A DNA stretch of 64,000 nt. It comes from Paenibacillus agaridevorans (GTDB taxonomy: Bacteria; Bacillota; Bacilli; Paenibacillales; Paenibacillaceae). Within the stretch, counting starts at the first letter, position 1. Each line of letters begins with the position of its first letter. Where the stretch lies: NCBI RefSeq assembly GCF_003112455.1, contig NZ_BDQX01000098.1:52431-116430 (forward strand), in the 5' to 3' direction. Made by a program: the position numbers and the translations under genes. Below, piece after piece: positions 8,747 through 17,924 of this stretch. The notes beneath the pieces are model-generated. The model saw nothing but the letters and a program-made list of their open reading frames with translations. It searched no databases and was not told the DNA's origin.

Positions 8747-9670
8747 TCAACGTGGATTCTGTTCCTGTTGCCCGATCTTCTCTCCCGTTACCAGCCGCAG
8801 CCAAGTCGAAAATCCGCTGACGCCTTGCTCCAAGCGAATAATCCGCGCTCCGTGCGGGAAGTCCTCCCGGCCATACGTATTCAAGCCGGTGGCACGGCCA
8901 TAGCATAACCGGATGCCGTACCACTCACCCCAAAAATCGTTTAAGTGGTCATGCCCGCAGAACGTGCCCATCACGTCTCCCTGCTCCACCATCGCAGTGA
9001 ACATACCCGAATTGATTTTGGGACAGCAGACCTTCTCCAGCTTGCTGCCGTAACCTCCTTTTTCCATCCACATTTCTTCGTATTCGGGCAGCGGAATGTG
9101 GAAGAAGGCTAACGCGGGTACTGGGGCGCCTCCGTTTTTCGAAGCAAACTCCCGGGACTGCTCCGCGTACCAGTTGATTTGATCCCGCCTAATCCAGTCG
9201 TATCCCTTAACAGAGGGCACGGAAGAGACATCGCCCGAATCTAGAAAGTAGAGCGCGACCTCGCATTCGCCTTCCGCTTCCCCGATCTCGACGACGTAGT
9301 TGCCTTCGCCGGACAAGTGTTCCGGTCCGCGCTGCGTAATCGAATGAGGCTGTCCGACGATCGCCTCGATCAATTCTGTCCGGCTAATATTTTTCTCCGT
9401 ATCATGGTTGCCAAAAACATATGCCCATGGGATGCCTCTTTCTACGACCGGCTCGACAGCTTGCCGCATCATCTCCACGGGATCCGTTGTATCCGACGGA
9501 TAAATCAAATCGCCCGTAAATACGACCAGATCCGGACTTTCGGAATCAAGAACCGCTCGTATGACTTTTTCCGTTTGCCGATCGATCTCGAGCCCGTCTT
9601 GCCAATGGACATCAGTGAACTGAATAATGGTAAAAGTACCGTCTTCCCGATATGTCATCCGTTGATTCAA
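8747..9670 (-). CDS. calcineurin-like metallophosphoesterase
   Basis: A 307-residue dimetal phosphoesterase. Metal motifs in order are FTDVHW (Asp20, His22), FTGDL (53-56), GNHD (87-90), FFHIP and CGHDH. This arrangement resembles the Icc/DCR2 branch, whose members act on phosphomonoesters or phosphodiesters. The TTG start at 9670 has GGGGGA eight bases upstream and follows the aldo-keto reductase by 17 bases. It is embedded among glycosidases, which suggests that the imported glycan or a breakdown product carries a phosphate ester; the substrate is not otherwise indicated. Confidence 0.82.
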   Translation of the reverse strand: MNQRMTYREDGTFTIIQFTDVHWQDGLEIDRQTEKVIRAVLDSESPDLVVFTGDLIYPSDTTDPVEMMRQAVEPVVERGIPWAYVFGNHDTEKNISRTELIEAIVGQPHSITQRGPEHLSGEGNYVVEIGEAEGECEVALYFLDSGDVSSVPSVKGYDWIRRDQINWYAEQSREFASKNGGAPVPALAFFHIPLPEYEEMWMEKGGYGSKLEKVCCPKINSGMFTAMVEQGDVMGTFCGHDHLNDFWGEWYGIRLCYGRATGLNTYGREDFPHGARIIRLEQGVSGFSTWLRLVTGEKIGQQEQNPR

Positions 9671-9687
9671 CGATTGCGTCCCCCGTT

Positions 9688-10656
9688 CTAATTTCTGTCC
9701 CCAACACTCAATATGTTTTCAATTTCGGACAAGGTATCCTCCGAAAGCGAGATGCCAGAAGCAGCGACATTTTTTTCTACTTGCTCAGGTCGCGTAGCGC
9801 CGATAATGCAACTGGAAATGTTCGGAAGTCTAAGATTCCATGCTAACGCCAACTGCACCAAACTAATGCCGAGTCCATCGGCCACCTGAATTAAGCTCTC
9901 GATCTGGTTTAACCGATGCTCGGAAAGCAGCCCTTGGCTTTTAATCCAATGGTTATGATCCGGATTCGTTGCGCGCGACCCGGGAGGAAACGCCTCTCCC
10001 GTGCGATATTTCCCGCTAAGCACGCCGTGGGCCAACGGGGAAAACACGACTTGCCCGATTCCGTGCTTCTCGCACATCGGCACGATATCCGATTCGATGC
10101 GACGGGTGAACATATTGTACTCCGGCTGGTTCACCACGACCGGGTCCAGGTGCAGACGCTCTGCAAGCCCCGCTGCTTCGGCGATTTGCCATTCCCGCCA
10201 CTCGCTTATGCCGACGTACAATATTTTGCCTTGCGTGACCAGATCATCCATCGCCCTCAACGTTTCATCCAGCGGCGTATTCTCGTCGAAGCGATGACAA
10301 TAATACAAATCGATATAATCGACACCCAGCCTCTTTAAGCTCGCTTCGCATTGCTCCATAATATGTTTGCGCGACAAACCTTTACGATTTGCTCCTTCGC
10401 CCATATCAAAATAAACCTTCGTTCCGAGCACATAAGAGTCTCTCTCGTATCGCGCAAGCGCCCGTCCCATAACTCGCTCCGCTTCGCCGCGGGCGTACAT
10501 ATTGGCCGTGTCGAAATAATTGATCCCCAGTTCGTATGCCTTATGAATAACGGCCTCTACAGAAGCGGCCTGCCCCGGGTCGTCATAGGTGAGCCAGCTT
10601 CCAAGCGCGATCTCGCTCACCTGAAGTCCGCTTCTTCCTAATCTGCGGTATTTCAT
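9688..10656 (-). CDS. aldo/keto reductase
   Basis: About 322 residues of the aldo-keto reductase superfamily, closest in style to the Kv-beta/YghZ group. The catalytic tetrad is visible as Asp and Tyr in FDTANMY, Lys in GTKVY and His in YYCHR, with the NADPH-binding SPLAHGVLSG and IIGATRPEQ segments. The start at 10656 gives the conserved MKYRRLG; GGGAGGAG lies 12 bases upstream, which is a little far. It lies between GH109 and the metallophosphoesterase in the glycan operon. It may reduce a free sugar or 3-keto intermediate, although the substrate is unknown. A second family member is encoded at 47126-48112. Confidence 0.85.
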   Translation of the reverse strand: MKYRRLGRSGLQVSEIALGSWLTYDDPGQAASVEAVIHKAYELGINYFDTANMYARGEAERVMGRALARYERDSYVLGTKVYFDMGEGANRKGLSRKHIMEQCEASLKRLGVDYIDLYYCHRFDENTPLDETLRAMDDLVTQGKILYVGISEWREWQIAEAAGLAERLHLDPVVVNQPEYNMFTRRIESDIVPMCEKHGIGQVVFSPLAHGVLSGKYRTGEAFPPGSRATNPDHNHWIKSQGLLSEHRLNQIESLIQVADGLGISLVQLALAWNLRLPNISSCIIGATRPEQVEKNVAASGISLSEDTLSEIENILSVGDRN

Positions 10657-10727
10657 TGTCTCTCGTTTCTCCTCCCGATGGGCAAGCTGCGCCACGATTT
10701 TTTTATCTGACTATTGATTTTGTTAAT

Positions 10728-11930
10728 CTATTGCTTGCTGATCCATTTCCCGTTCGTAAAATCGGGAATCGCAACCGGATGTCCGCCCAAAGCAATAGAA
10801 TCCTCGCTTAAGGAAGAGATGCACATCCAGGAAGCCATGTCGTACACGTCGATCGGCGTTTGCGTTCCGTTCCTCACGCTATCAAAAAATTGCTGAAAAA
10901 CGAGCCAATCCATGCCGTCATGACCTTCCCGCACTCCTTCTTGCATGTAGCGCTGCCATATCGGATGCTCATACTTTTCGCGATATTGCTCCACATTGCC
11001 CCATTGCGACTTCCATTTCGTTTCATATTGGGCATGCTCTTCCTCCAGGAACAAAGAGTGATTGTCCTCCATAAACAATCCTTTTGTTCCTCTTACCGTA
11101 AACCCTCGCGCATAGAAACGAGGCAGCGTCGTATCCAGCGTGAGCGTAATCGTCTCTCCGCGCGCGCACTTGATGACGGTAGTCACGATATCTCCTTGTT
11201 GAAAGCGGGTATCGGCGAGCTCGCTATCGCCTCTTTTGTTTGTAACGTATGCCTGCATGCCAACCGCCTTGGACGCAACCGACACGAGGGATAACATACG
11301 GTTTCCTTTATTAATATCGAGCACCTTGGCAATCGGGCCTAACTCGTGGGTCGGATAATTTTCGCAGTTTCGATGAATATATTCGTTTAGCCGATAATGA
11401 CGGTTTTCTTTGCCGTAAGCAATTTCAGAACGCAGATCGTGATGATAACCTCCCGAACAATGTACGATTTCGCCGAAAACACCCAGCTTCACCATGTTCA
11501 ACACCATGAGCTCATCTCGGCCATAACAGCAATTTTCCAGCATCATACATGGAACGCCCGTTCGTTCATAAGCCTCCACCAGCTTCCAGCATTCCTGAAC
11601 AGAATAAGATCCGCCCACTTCGCAGGCAACATATTTCCCTTTCTCCATGGCATCAATGACGATCTGGATATGAGAGGACCAGGATGTGCATAAAACGATG
11701 GCATCAACCGATTCCATTTTCAGAATTTCCATATACTTAGAAGTTGTGACAGGACGACCATTTCCTCCGAACTCGATGATGTCGGCCGCCCGCTCGCGAC
11801 GATCCTCGTGCAAGTCGCATACGGCGACGACCTCCACGTCCTTCATTTTCATAATGATGATTTCGAGCAGCCCCATCCCTCTGCCGCCAAGTCCGATCAA
11901 GCCGATTTTCACTTTAGATGTCATTTTCAT
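10728..11930 (-). CDS. GH109 alpha-N-acetylgalactosaminidase (Gfo/Idh/MocA fold)
   Basis: About 400 residues with an NAD-binding start KIGLIGLGGRGMG and the Gfo/Idh/MocA layout. It goes beyond a generic oxidoreductase: CMMLENCCYGRD, GGYHHDLR, NYPTHELGPIAK, NKGNRMLSL, TPIDVYDMASW and the C-terminal SIALGGHPV..PDFTNGKW match what I know of GH109, the NAD-dependent alpha-N-acetylgalactosaminidases that remove the blood group A terminal sugar. These enzymes work by transient oxidation at C3 and elimination. The Bacteroidetes enzymes carry a Tat signal; this one has none, so it should be cytoplasmic. AGGAGGG precedes ATG 11930 (ATG 11924 also possible). The start lies inside the end of the GH110-like gene, so the two are coupled. 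Confidence 0.88.
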   Translation of the reverse strand: MKMTSKVKIGLIGLGGRGMGLLEIIIMKMKDVEVVAVCDLHEDRRERAADIIEFGGNGRPVTTSKYMEILKMESVDAIVLCTSWSSHIQIVIDAMEKGKYVACEVGGSYSVQECWKLVEAYERTGVPCMMLENCCYGRDELMVLNMVKLGVFGEIVHCSGGYHHDLRSEIAYGKENRHYRLNEYIHRNCENYPTHELGPIAKVLDINKGNRMLSLVSVASKAVGMQAYVTNKRGDSELADTRFQQGDIVTTVIKCARGETITLTLDTTLPRFYARGFTVRGTKGLFMEDNHSLFLEEEHAQYETKWKSQWGNVEQYREKYEHPIWQRYMQEGVREGHDGMDWLVFQQFFDSVRNGTQTPIDVYDMASWMCISSLSEDSIALGGHPVAIPDFTNGKWISKQ

Positions 11931-13731
11931 CAACCCTCCTAATAAAAGCAGCCTGCCCTTTATCGATAACAAGATGTTCGTCTTTCATTAAATTCGTCTT
12001 AACGATTACGGCTGCATGATCTTCAATCGTATTTCCGACAATTTCAACCCCGCTGCAAGCCCGCAGTCGAATGATTTCGTGCGAGTCGTCGGACACTCCG
12101 TCTCTACAGCCGTTCCTCAAAATATCATTATCGGCCACGATCAAGCCGCTCGTACTTTTGGCCTCCAATAAAGGTGCACCGTTCAGTTCAAAGCGATTCC
12201 CGCTTATGATGACGTTGCGATGTACAGGCAGGTCGGCGGATACGTGCGTGTTTTCTGGGCGAATCAATAGGACTGGCGCTTGGCGATTGCCGCAATCGAT
12301 AAACCGATTGCCGCGGATCAGAACATCTCGAACCATTCCCGATTCGAACCAGCTTTCGGCGTCGTCGGCGATCAAAATGGCGCTCATATGCAGGTTGTCG
12401 AATACATTGTTCTCAATCGTCACCTTGCGCCTGGTTGTTGCCAGAATGCCGCGAGTCGGAATTCTCTTAAAGACATTTCCGCTAACGGAAAGCTCAGGCG
12501 TCCAGGTGACGTTTTCGATAACATCCCCGTCTTCGATCGTATCCGGTACGGGTGAATCAAGCGTCAGCTCAACTTCGCGTAGAGAAAGTGGTTTAATGCC
12601 AACAACGCTGCAGGTTGCGTAAGAAGTCAACGATCTTGCGGAAATAAAATCGATCTCGTCACCCGGATGGAATGCGTTAAATCCATAGCTTTGAGGATGC
12701 ATGAATCTAACCCGTATCCGGCTGCCCTCCTCCACCCCCTCGATACGGAGATGGGTTCCATGGACGTTGATTGCATCATCATGCGCTCCCTCGAATACGC
12801 TGTCGACAATGGATATTTTCCCTTTTATCCCGGACAGATGAACAAAATCGGCAAACGCCGCCGCCGTTCGTCCGCTGGAAGGGTCCGGCGCCAATCGCAG
12901 ACGCTCGAAGTTCAAATTTTCGCTGAATTGTCCGACGATCCCAAGTCCATGCATATACTGCATCCAGACGTTGCGCCAGATGATATTCCGGCAGCCGACG
13001 ATCAGCGCGCCGACCTGATCCCGGATGCCGTCGCGCATTTGAAACACATGACCAACCGACGTGTGCGGCGCGGAGTTGAACCGCAATCGAAGCTTGCCCG
13101 GTCCCAGCTGTTCGACCTGATTAGCCAACATGATCGGGTTCGGAACTCTCCAGGTCCGATTGCTCACCGGATCATATTCCTGTGCAGGGCCGCCGCGATG
13201 AGACCATCCTTCTCCGACCCAATACAGCTTCCCGTCTTGCAGCCTGTAAGCGGAATCCGAATGAACCTCTACGTCCCAATGACTTGCGCCTGTCGCTGTA
13301 ATACGCATTTCAGAAATCGTCGGACGGGCGAAATCGATCGTTAAATTCCGTATTTCCACTTCATTGCAGCCGTCCATGACGATCGGCGTCATCTTTCCGT
13401 GAAACAGCAGCCGCGAGCCGTTCCCTTCTATGTGAATCCGGTGTGCTCCTTTGAGCCGCAGGCCGATCGTCTTGGTCGGATCGGGATGCTCTTTTTCACT
13501 GGCCGTATTGGAGATGTAATAAGCCGACTTTACGGCATTTGTCGGATACAGATCGTATTGGCCAGGCGGAAATTCAACTACCGTCGGCCCATTCGCGGCG
13601 GAAGCGGCATCGATCGCAGCTTGTATCGCGCTGGTCGAATCCTCGCCGGTATCCGGTAACGCTCCGTAATCGGTTACTCGAAAGATTTGGATCGGCGGCT
13701 CGATCCCTATGGAGTCTTTTTGATCTTGCAT
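11914..13731 (-). CDS. GH110-like alpha-1,3-galactosidase (parallel beta-helix)
   Basis: A 605-residue right-handed beta-helix enzyme. It opens with the pectate-lyase-like FRVTDYGALPDTGEDSTSAIQAAI segment (split here as FRVTDYGALPD then DSTSAIQAAI, residues 17-39) and carries FVHLSGIKG and GAHDDAINVHGTHL near 305-325, where the paired Asp fit the active site of GH110. GH110 enzymes are exo-alpha-1,3-galactosidases that remove the blood group B galactose. No signal peptide is visible. GAGG lies eight bases before the ATG. It overlaps the GH109 gene by 17 bases. A related polysaccharide lyase or epimerase is the main alternative; the HDD..HGT signature favours GH110. Confidence 0.78.
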   Translation of the reverse strand: MQDQKDSIGIEPPIQIFRVTDYGALPDTGEDSTSAIQAAIDAASAANGPTVVEFPPGQYDLYPTNAVKSAYYISNTASEKEHPDPTKTIGLRLKGAHRIHIEGNGSRLLFHGKMTPIVMDGCNEVEIRNLTIDFARPTISEMRITATGASHWDVEVHSDSAYRLQDGKLYWVGEGWSHRGGPAQEYDPVSNRTWRVPNPIMLANQVEQLGPGKLRLRFNSAPHTSVGHVFQMRDGIRDQVGALIVGCRNIIWRNVWMQYMHGLGIVGQFSENLNFERLRLAPDPSSGRTAAAFADFVHLSGIKGKISIVDSVFEGAHDDAINVHGTHLRIEGVEEGSRIRVRFMHPQSYGFNAFHPGDEIDFISARSLTSYATCSVVGIKPLSLREVELTLDSPVPDTIEDGDVIENVTWTPELSVSGNVFKRIPTRGILATTRRKVTIENNVFDNLHMSAILIADDAESWFESGMVRDVLIRGNRFIDCGNRQAPVLLIRPENTHVSADLPVHRNVIISGNRFELNGAPLLEAKSTSGLIVADNDILRNGCRDGVSDDSHEIIRLRACSGVEIVGNTIEDHAAVIVKTNLMKDEHLVIDKGQAAFIRRVDENDI

Positions 13732-13843
13732 GTTTCATCCCTCAATATGATCGTCTTTTCCAAGCAACCTGCTCCTACTAAAATCTGTGTATTATCCCTG
13801 TCGAAACGATTGTTTTGTATCACAACATCATGCGAGTGATCAA

Positions 13844-15268
13844 TCAGAGCAGCCGATGAGCTGACGGGAATATGGAAACAGCTGTGCCGGCAGGCAGCGA
13901 AAGCTCCAGTTGTCCGCCAACTGCCGGGTGGCCGAGCTTGACTTCCGTTAATCCATCAGAAGTGATCCGGTAAATATCGACGGCACTCACTTCATTCCAA
14001 TCCGGCGGTAGAGACCAGAGCCTCCGCGAGTATCCCGTCTTGCTGAACGCGATCAACTCGGGCCGTTCTTGCCAGAGCGCCGGAAACAGTACATCGTCCC
14101 CCTCTCTCATCGGCTTGCCGTCGCGACGGACGGAGCGATCCGCTAGATGAACGGAATGTCCCCCCGAATAATGAACGATTCTTTTATCGCCCTCGCCCTC
14201 CATCCGAATGCGATCATGCGAGTTCAAATACTGGTATTGAAGCATTCTCGTGCAGATCTGCTCCATGAAGATGTCGTGCCAATCCTCGCGCGAAACTCCG
14301 TTTTCGGGATCCCAAAATACATCCTCCCCATGCACGCCCGCGCCGAACAAGAACTCCAGATCGTGTCTGCGCGGAATGCCCGGTATGGAGTAATCTCGAA
14401 TAGCGGCTCCACTCAGCAACTTGGCGGGTCTCTCCAGAAAATGCCGTTCGTCGCATTGGTCGAACCACCAGCACCAGGGCTGCAGACCGATGAACGGATC
14501 GTTGCGCAGATGGGCGAAATTTTCGCTCGTCACGTCGATGCCGCGCTCTCGGAAATAACGAATCGTACGGCGCATGTAGGAAGACTCCTCCTCCTGAGAG
14601 ACACCCCGGAAAACATTCGCTCTAGGGAAATAGGCGTCCAGATGCACCGTTCCCGCACGGTCGAGCTCGAGCAGAGAAATCAGCATCTCGATCCGCTTCA
14701 CGATAACGCCGCTCTCCCACTCGTTCTTGTAGAAAATCTGATAGGCAGCCATATCGTTATAGTTACCGATTTGTAGCAATGAACCGTCTTCGTTGCGCGA
14801 AATCAGATCATGCTCCATGTATATGTCCCAATGCGGGCTATTATCGTATGCGTCCGTCATATTGACATGAACGCTGACTGTCGTGTTATAACGTTTGGCT
14901 TCTTCTGCCAACCACAAATAGCTGTCCCTCGCGGTCGGATCCTGTGACCTTTTCAGATGGACATTCACTTCGTCCCATGCGGGATATCTGTCATCGTGAC
15001 CGTTGTACTGCCATCCTACCAAGTAAATGATTTTCGGAATGCCTCTGGTAAGCCGATCGATGTCCACAATATAACGAAGCGCCTGTTCGAACGTACAGAA
15101 CACCTTCGCCCCGCCTTTACCGTCCGGAATTGCCATGCCTAGCTTCATCGTCAGCGTCTGACTGTAATCGAAATTGTAAGGGCTCTCCGGCTGCATCGTT
15201 ACTTGCCAATCGTAATAATCCCCTGAAATGGATCTCCAAGCTTCATTAGAATCTATCGAATTCGTCAT
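13844..15268 (-). CDS. compact GH101-like endo-alpha-N-acetylgalactosaminidase-type hydrolase
   Basis: About 474 residues. The barrel motifs YLVGWQYNGHDDRYP, VSVHVNMTDAY, the strand GTVHLDAYFP (candidate nucleophile Asp near 210) and VTSENFAH (candidate acid Glu about 38 residues later) resemble the catalytic core of GH101, which releases Gal-beta-1,3-GalNAc from Ser/Thr. Known GH101 enzymes are surface proteins of over 1,000 residues with many accessory domains; this one is a bare barrel with a short beta-rich tail (from about 400) and no signal peptide. The ATG at 15268 has AAGAGGTTAGA just upstream. It is the first hydrolase after the transporter. Family placement is by motif only; a GH129-like or new family is possible. 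Confidence 0.62.
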   Translation of the reverse strand: MTNSIDSNEAWRSISGDYYDWQVTMQPESPYNFDYSQTLTMKLGMAIPDGKGGAKVFCTFEQALRYIVDIDRLTRGIPKIIYLVGWQYNGHDDRYPAWDEVNVHLKRSQDPTARDSYLWLAEEAKRYNTTVSVHVNMTDAYDNSPHWDIYMEHDLISRNEDGSLLQIGNYNDMAAYQIFYKNEWESGVIVKRIEMLISLLELDRAGTVHLDAYFPRANVFRGVSQEEESSYMRRTIRYFRERGIDVTSENFAHLRNDPFIGLQPWCWWFDQCDERHFLERPAKLLSGAAIRDYSIPGIPRRHDLEFLFGAGVHGEDVFWDPENGVSREDWHDIFMEQICTRMLQYQYLNSHDRIRMEGEGDKRIVHYSGGHSVHLADRSVRRDGKPMREGDDVLFPALWQERPELIAFSKTGYSRRLWSLPPDWNEVSAVDIYRITSDGLTEVKLGHPAVGGQLELSLPAGTAVSIFPSAHRLL

Positions 15269-15340
15269 TCTAACCTCTTCCTTCCTGAATGAAGAAACCT
15301 GGCAGCGCCGCACATCGACGCTGTCAGGCTTCAGACTTGT

Positions 15341-16963
15341 TTACTTGGATACTTGAGCGTTCATCATATCCACGATCGATTGATAGTCGCCGATTTCCGA
15401 AAGCTCCTTCTTGAAGGCATCCCATTCGGAAAGATCTCTTTCACCGAGCAGGAATTTATAAATATTTTCATCCATATACGTTTGAACCGCGGTCATGATT
15501 TGCGATTTCTTCGCCTCGTCCTCTTTGCTCAGACGAATGACCGGTGCTTGTTCATACGGAGCAATCGCCGTTTCCGAATTTGTGAATTTTCCCATTCCCT
15601 CTTGAGGACGCATCTCCTCGAACTGGCCCTTGGCGAAAAATTGCACTTTTTTGTAAGCGATATAGTCGGTAGAATAGTTTTGCGGGGCGAAGACGAAACC
15701 TTGACGGGTTGTACCATCGCCATTTAAGTCTTTCTTCTCTTGCCAATCTCCGTTTTTGTTGATGAATTCCTTTTTACCGTCGACCACTTGGTAGGTTTTC
15801 CCTTCTACGCCCCAATGCATCAAATCAATCATTTCATCCGAATACTGATAATCGAGCATCTTGACGATAAGTTCCGGATATTTCGTGTTTTTGGAGACCA
15901 TGACGCCGTAATTGGCATAGATGGTATGACCCAAGAGGGCCGGCCCCAACACCCACTGATCGCCGTACTTTTCGTTTTTCGGATTGACCGCTGCTCCCCA
16001 TGATACGCCTTGGTCCGGAACGGAATATTGCTCCCACCAACCTGCCCACGCCAACGGAAGCATGAAGGACTTGCCGGTCGTTACTTTCGCCTTCAATTGA
16101 TCTTGAGACTGGCTCAGGAACTCGGGATCGAGCAGCTTCTCGTCGTACAATTTGCGAATATACATTAAACCTTCTTTGAAAGACTCCTCAGTCGGACCGT
16201 ATACGTATTTCTCGCCGTTCCAGTAAATATCGCTTTTCGTATGGTTCGAGAGAGCTAACGCGTCTATGAATTTTGGCCATTCCTGCGAATTGACCGGATA
16301 GGAATCCGGATACAGCTCTTTCAGCTTAACGGCCGCATCGTAGAATTCATCCCAATTTTCCGGAACTTTGATATTATGCTTCTGGAAAACATCGAACCGG
16401 TATAACGCAGGGTATGCAGAACCCGCTAACCCCGTATCGTTCCGGAATCCATCCCCGAAGAAAAACATTTTGCCTTCTGGTGTATACATACTCTTGTCCG
16501 AGAACTTTGTAGACTCCAAATAAGCTTTATAGTTTGGAGCGTATTCGTCCAGATAAGGCGCAATGTCCAGGAGAGACCCTTGGTTGCCGAACTGGAACAT
16601 CACCTCAGCGTCCTTCACGCCCGACATAATGTCCGGCGTATCGCCGCTGGCCAGCGTCAGCTTCACTTTCTCCGGATAGTCGTCGCTATTGACGTAGATC
16701 CATTCGATATCGAGCTTTTTGCCGATATACGCTTCCATCTTTTCTTTCCAAAGCTTATAGAGCTCGGTTTCCTTCGGATCGTCCCCGAAGCTGGACATGT
16801 AAGCTGTAATCTTGATCGTTTCTTCGGCCGGCTTGGACGTTGACTCCTCGCCGGAATTGGTGTTGTTTGGCTCTGACAGATTGTTGTTGACCTGGCTGCA
16901 GCCCACAAATACAAGTGTTACAACGAGCAGTAAACTTAGCATAAAAGCCTTTTTTTTCTTCAA
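15341..16963 (-). CDS. ABC transporter sugar-binding lipoprotein (LplA-like)
   Basis: A 540-residue extracellular solute-binding protein. The signal peptide ends in the lipobox VFVGC, so Cys22 would be lipidated and hold the protein on the outer membrane face. A Ser/Thr/Asn-rich linker follows (about 24-48), then the two-lobed binding domain with the ITAYMSSFG start and LTLASGDTPDI segment typical of the large LplA/YtcQ group. These feed oligosaccharides to LplB/LplC permeases, which are the next two genes upstream in the operon. The ATPase is not in this operon; such systems usually share a multi-user MsmX-type ATPase. Confidence 0.9.
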   Translation of the reverse strand: MKKKKAFMLSLLLVVTLVFVGCSQVNNNLSEPNNTNSGEESTSKPAEETIKITAYMSSFGDDPKETELYKLWKEKMEAYIGKKLDIEWIYVNSDDYPEKVKLTLASGDTPDIMSGVKDAEVMFQFGNQGSLLDIAPYLDEYAPNYKAYLESTKFSDKSMYTPEGKMFFFGDGFRNDTGLAGSAYPALYRFDVFQKHNIKVPENWDEFYDAAVKLKELYPDSYPVNSQEWPKFIDALALSNHTKSDIYWNGEKYVYGPTEESFKEGLMYIRKLYDEKLLDPEFLSQSQDQLKAKVTTGKSFMLPLAWAGWWEQYSVPDQGVSWGAAVNPKNEKYGDQWVLGPALLGHTIYANYGVMVSKNTKYPELIVKMLDYQYSDEMIDLMHWGVEGKTYQVVDGKKEFINKNGDWQEKKDLNGDGTTRQGFVFAPQNYSTDYIAYKKVQFFAKGQFEEMRPQEGMGKFTNSETAIAPYEQAPVIRLSKEDEAKKSQIMTAVQTYMDENIYKFLLGERDLSEWDAFKKELSEIGDYQSIVDMMNAQVSK

Positions 16964-17022
16964 AGCTGAACCCCTCCATTAATTAAATTTGTTGATCTAT
17001 AATAAATATAGATTAACCGCTG

Positions 17023-17910
17023 TTAACCCTTCACCGAACCGATCATCATCCCCGAAACAAAGTGCTTCTGCAACAACGGGTAGATGAACAGAATCGGTAA
17101 AATCGTGACAATGATCGAAGCCATCCTGATGTTTTTGGGATTTAAATTGTAGGTGTCGATAAATCGCTGCAGCCCGCCAACATCGGTATAATCCTTCAGT
17201 TCGATTGTCATCCTGCGCAAGAGCAGCTGAATCGGATGGCTGCTCTCTTTATTCAGATAAATCATCGGTTCAAACCACATGTTCCAGAACATGACTGCGC
17301 CAAATAGAGCGAATGTCGCCAGGAGCGGCTTGGACAACGGAACGTATATGCGAAACAGTATACCGAAATCATTCGCTCCATCCAGGTAGGCGGATTCGCG
17401 CAATTCCTTAGGTATCTCCTGAAAGAACGTACGGAAAATGATGATGTTGAATGCGCTCATCGCGACGGGTAGCACAACCGCCCAGATGGAATTGAACAAT
17501 TGCAAATCCCTGATCAACAGGAATTGCGGAATGAGTCCTCCGCTGAATACCATCGTGATGATGACATAGACGGCCAATGGTTTGCGGAATACAAAATCGC
17601 TTACCGATAACGGATATGCGAACAACGATGTCAGCAACAGCTGCAACGAAGTGCCGATGACCAAAAAAACAATCGTGTTTTTATAGGCATTCAGAATGTT
17701 TTTATCCTGGAAAATGTATTGGTAGCTGTGAAAGTCGAACCCTTGCGGAAACCATGTAATTTTGCCTTGACCGACCAAGGTCGGATCGCTAATCGAAACC
17801 GCAAACGTATTTAGTAGCGGGTAAAGCATAATCATGCATAGAAGGATCATAATCATGTAATTAAAAATATCGAAAGCCTTGGACCCAAGCCCCTCATTAT
17901 ACACTTTCAA
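17023..17910 (-). CDS. ABC sugar transporter permease (LplC/YtcP-like)
   Basis: A 295-residue inner-membrane permease of the CUT1 family with about six transmembrane segments. The EAA loop, which docks the ATPase, reads ELRESAYLDGANDFGILFRIYVPLSKP (about 165-190), with the conserved Ala/Gly and Pro. FVSGMMIGSVKG at the C terminus is typical of the LplC branch. It starts 14 bases after lplB and is followed after 59 bases by the binding protein gene. Confidence 0.92.
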   Translation of the reverse strand: MKVYNEGLGSKAFDIFNYMIMILLCMIMLYPLLNTFAVSISDPTLVGQGKITWFPQGFDFHSYQYIFQDKNILNAYKNTIVFLVIGTSLQLLLTSLFAYPLSVSDFVFRKPLAVYVIITMVFSGGLIPQFLLIRDLQLFNSIWAVVLPVAMSAFNIIIFRTFFQEIPKELRESAYLDGANDFGILFRIYVPLSKPLLATFALFGAVMFWNMWFEPMIYLNKESSHPIQLLLRRMTIELKDYTDVGGLQRFIDTYNLNPKNIRMASIIVTILPILFIYPLLQKHFVSGMMIGSVKG

Positions 17911-17924
17911 AGCTTACCAACTCC

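Noticed and set aside
7988-8908. A 306-codon open frame on the plus strand opposite the GH29 and metallophosphoesterase genes
   Set aside because: It crosses two real genes in antisense, has no family motifs and is rich in Arg and Cys, as expected of a mirrored frame.
10728-11930. Generic Gfo/Idh/MocA oxidoreductase call
   Set aside because: Several long segments match GH109 specifically, including YGRD, PTHELGP and the ALGG..PDFTNGKW end, so the glycosidase assignment is preferred.
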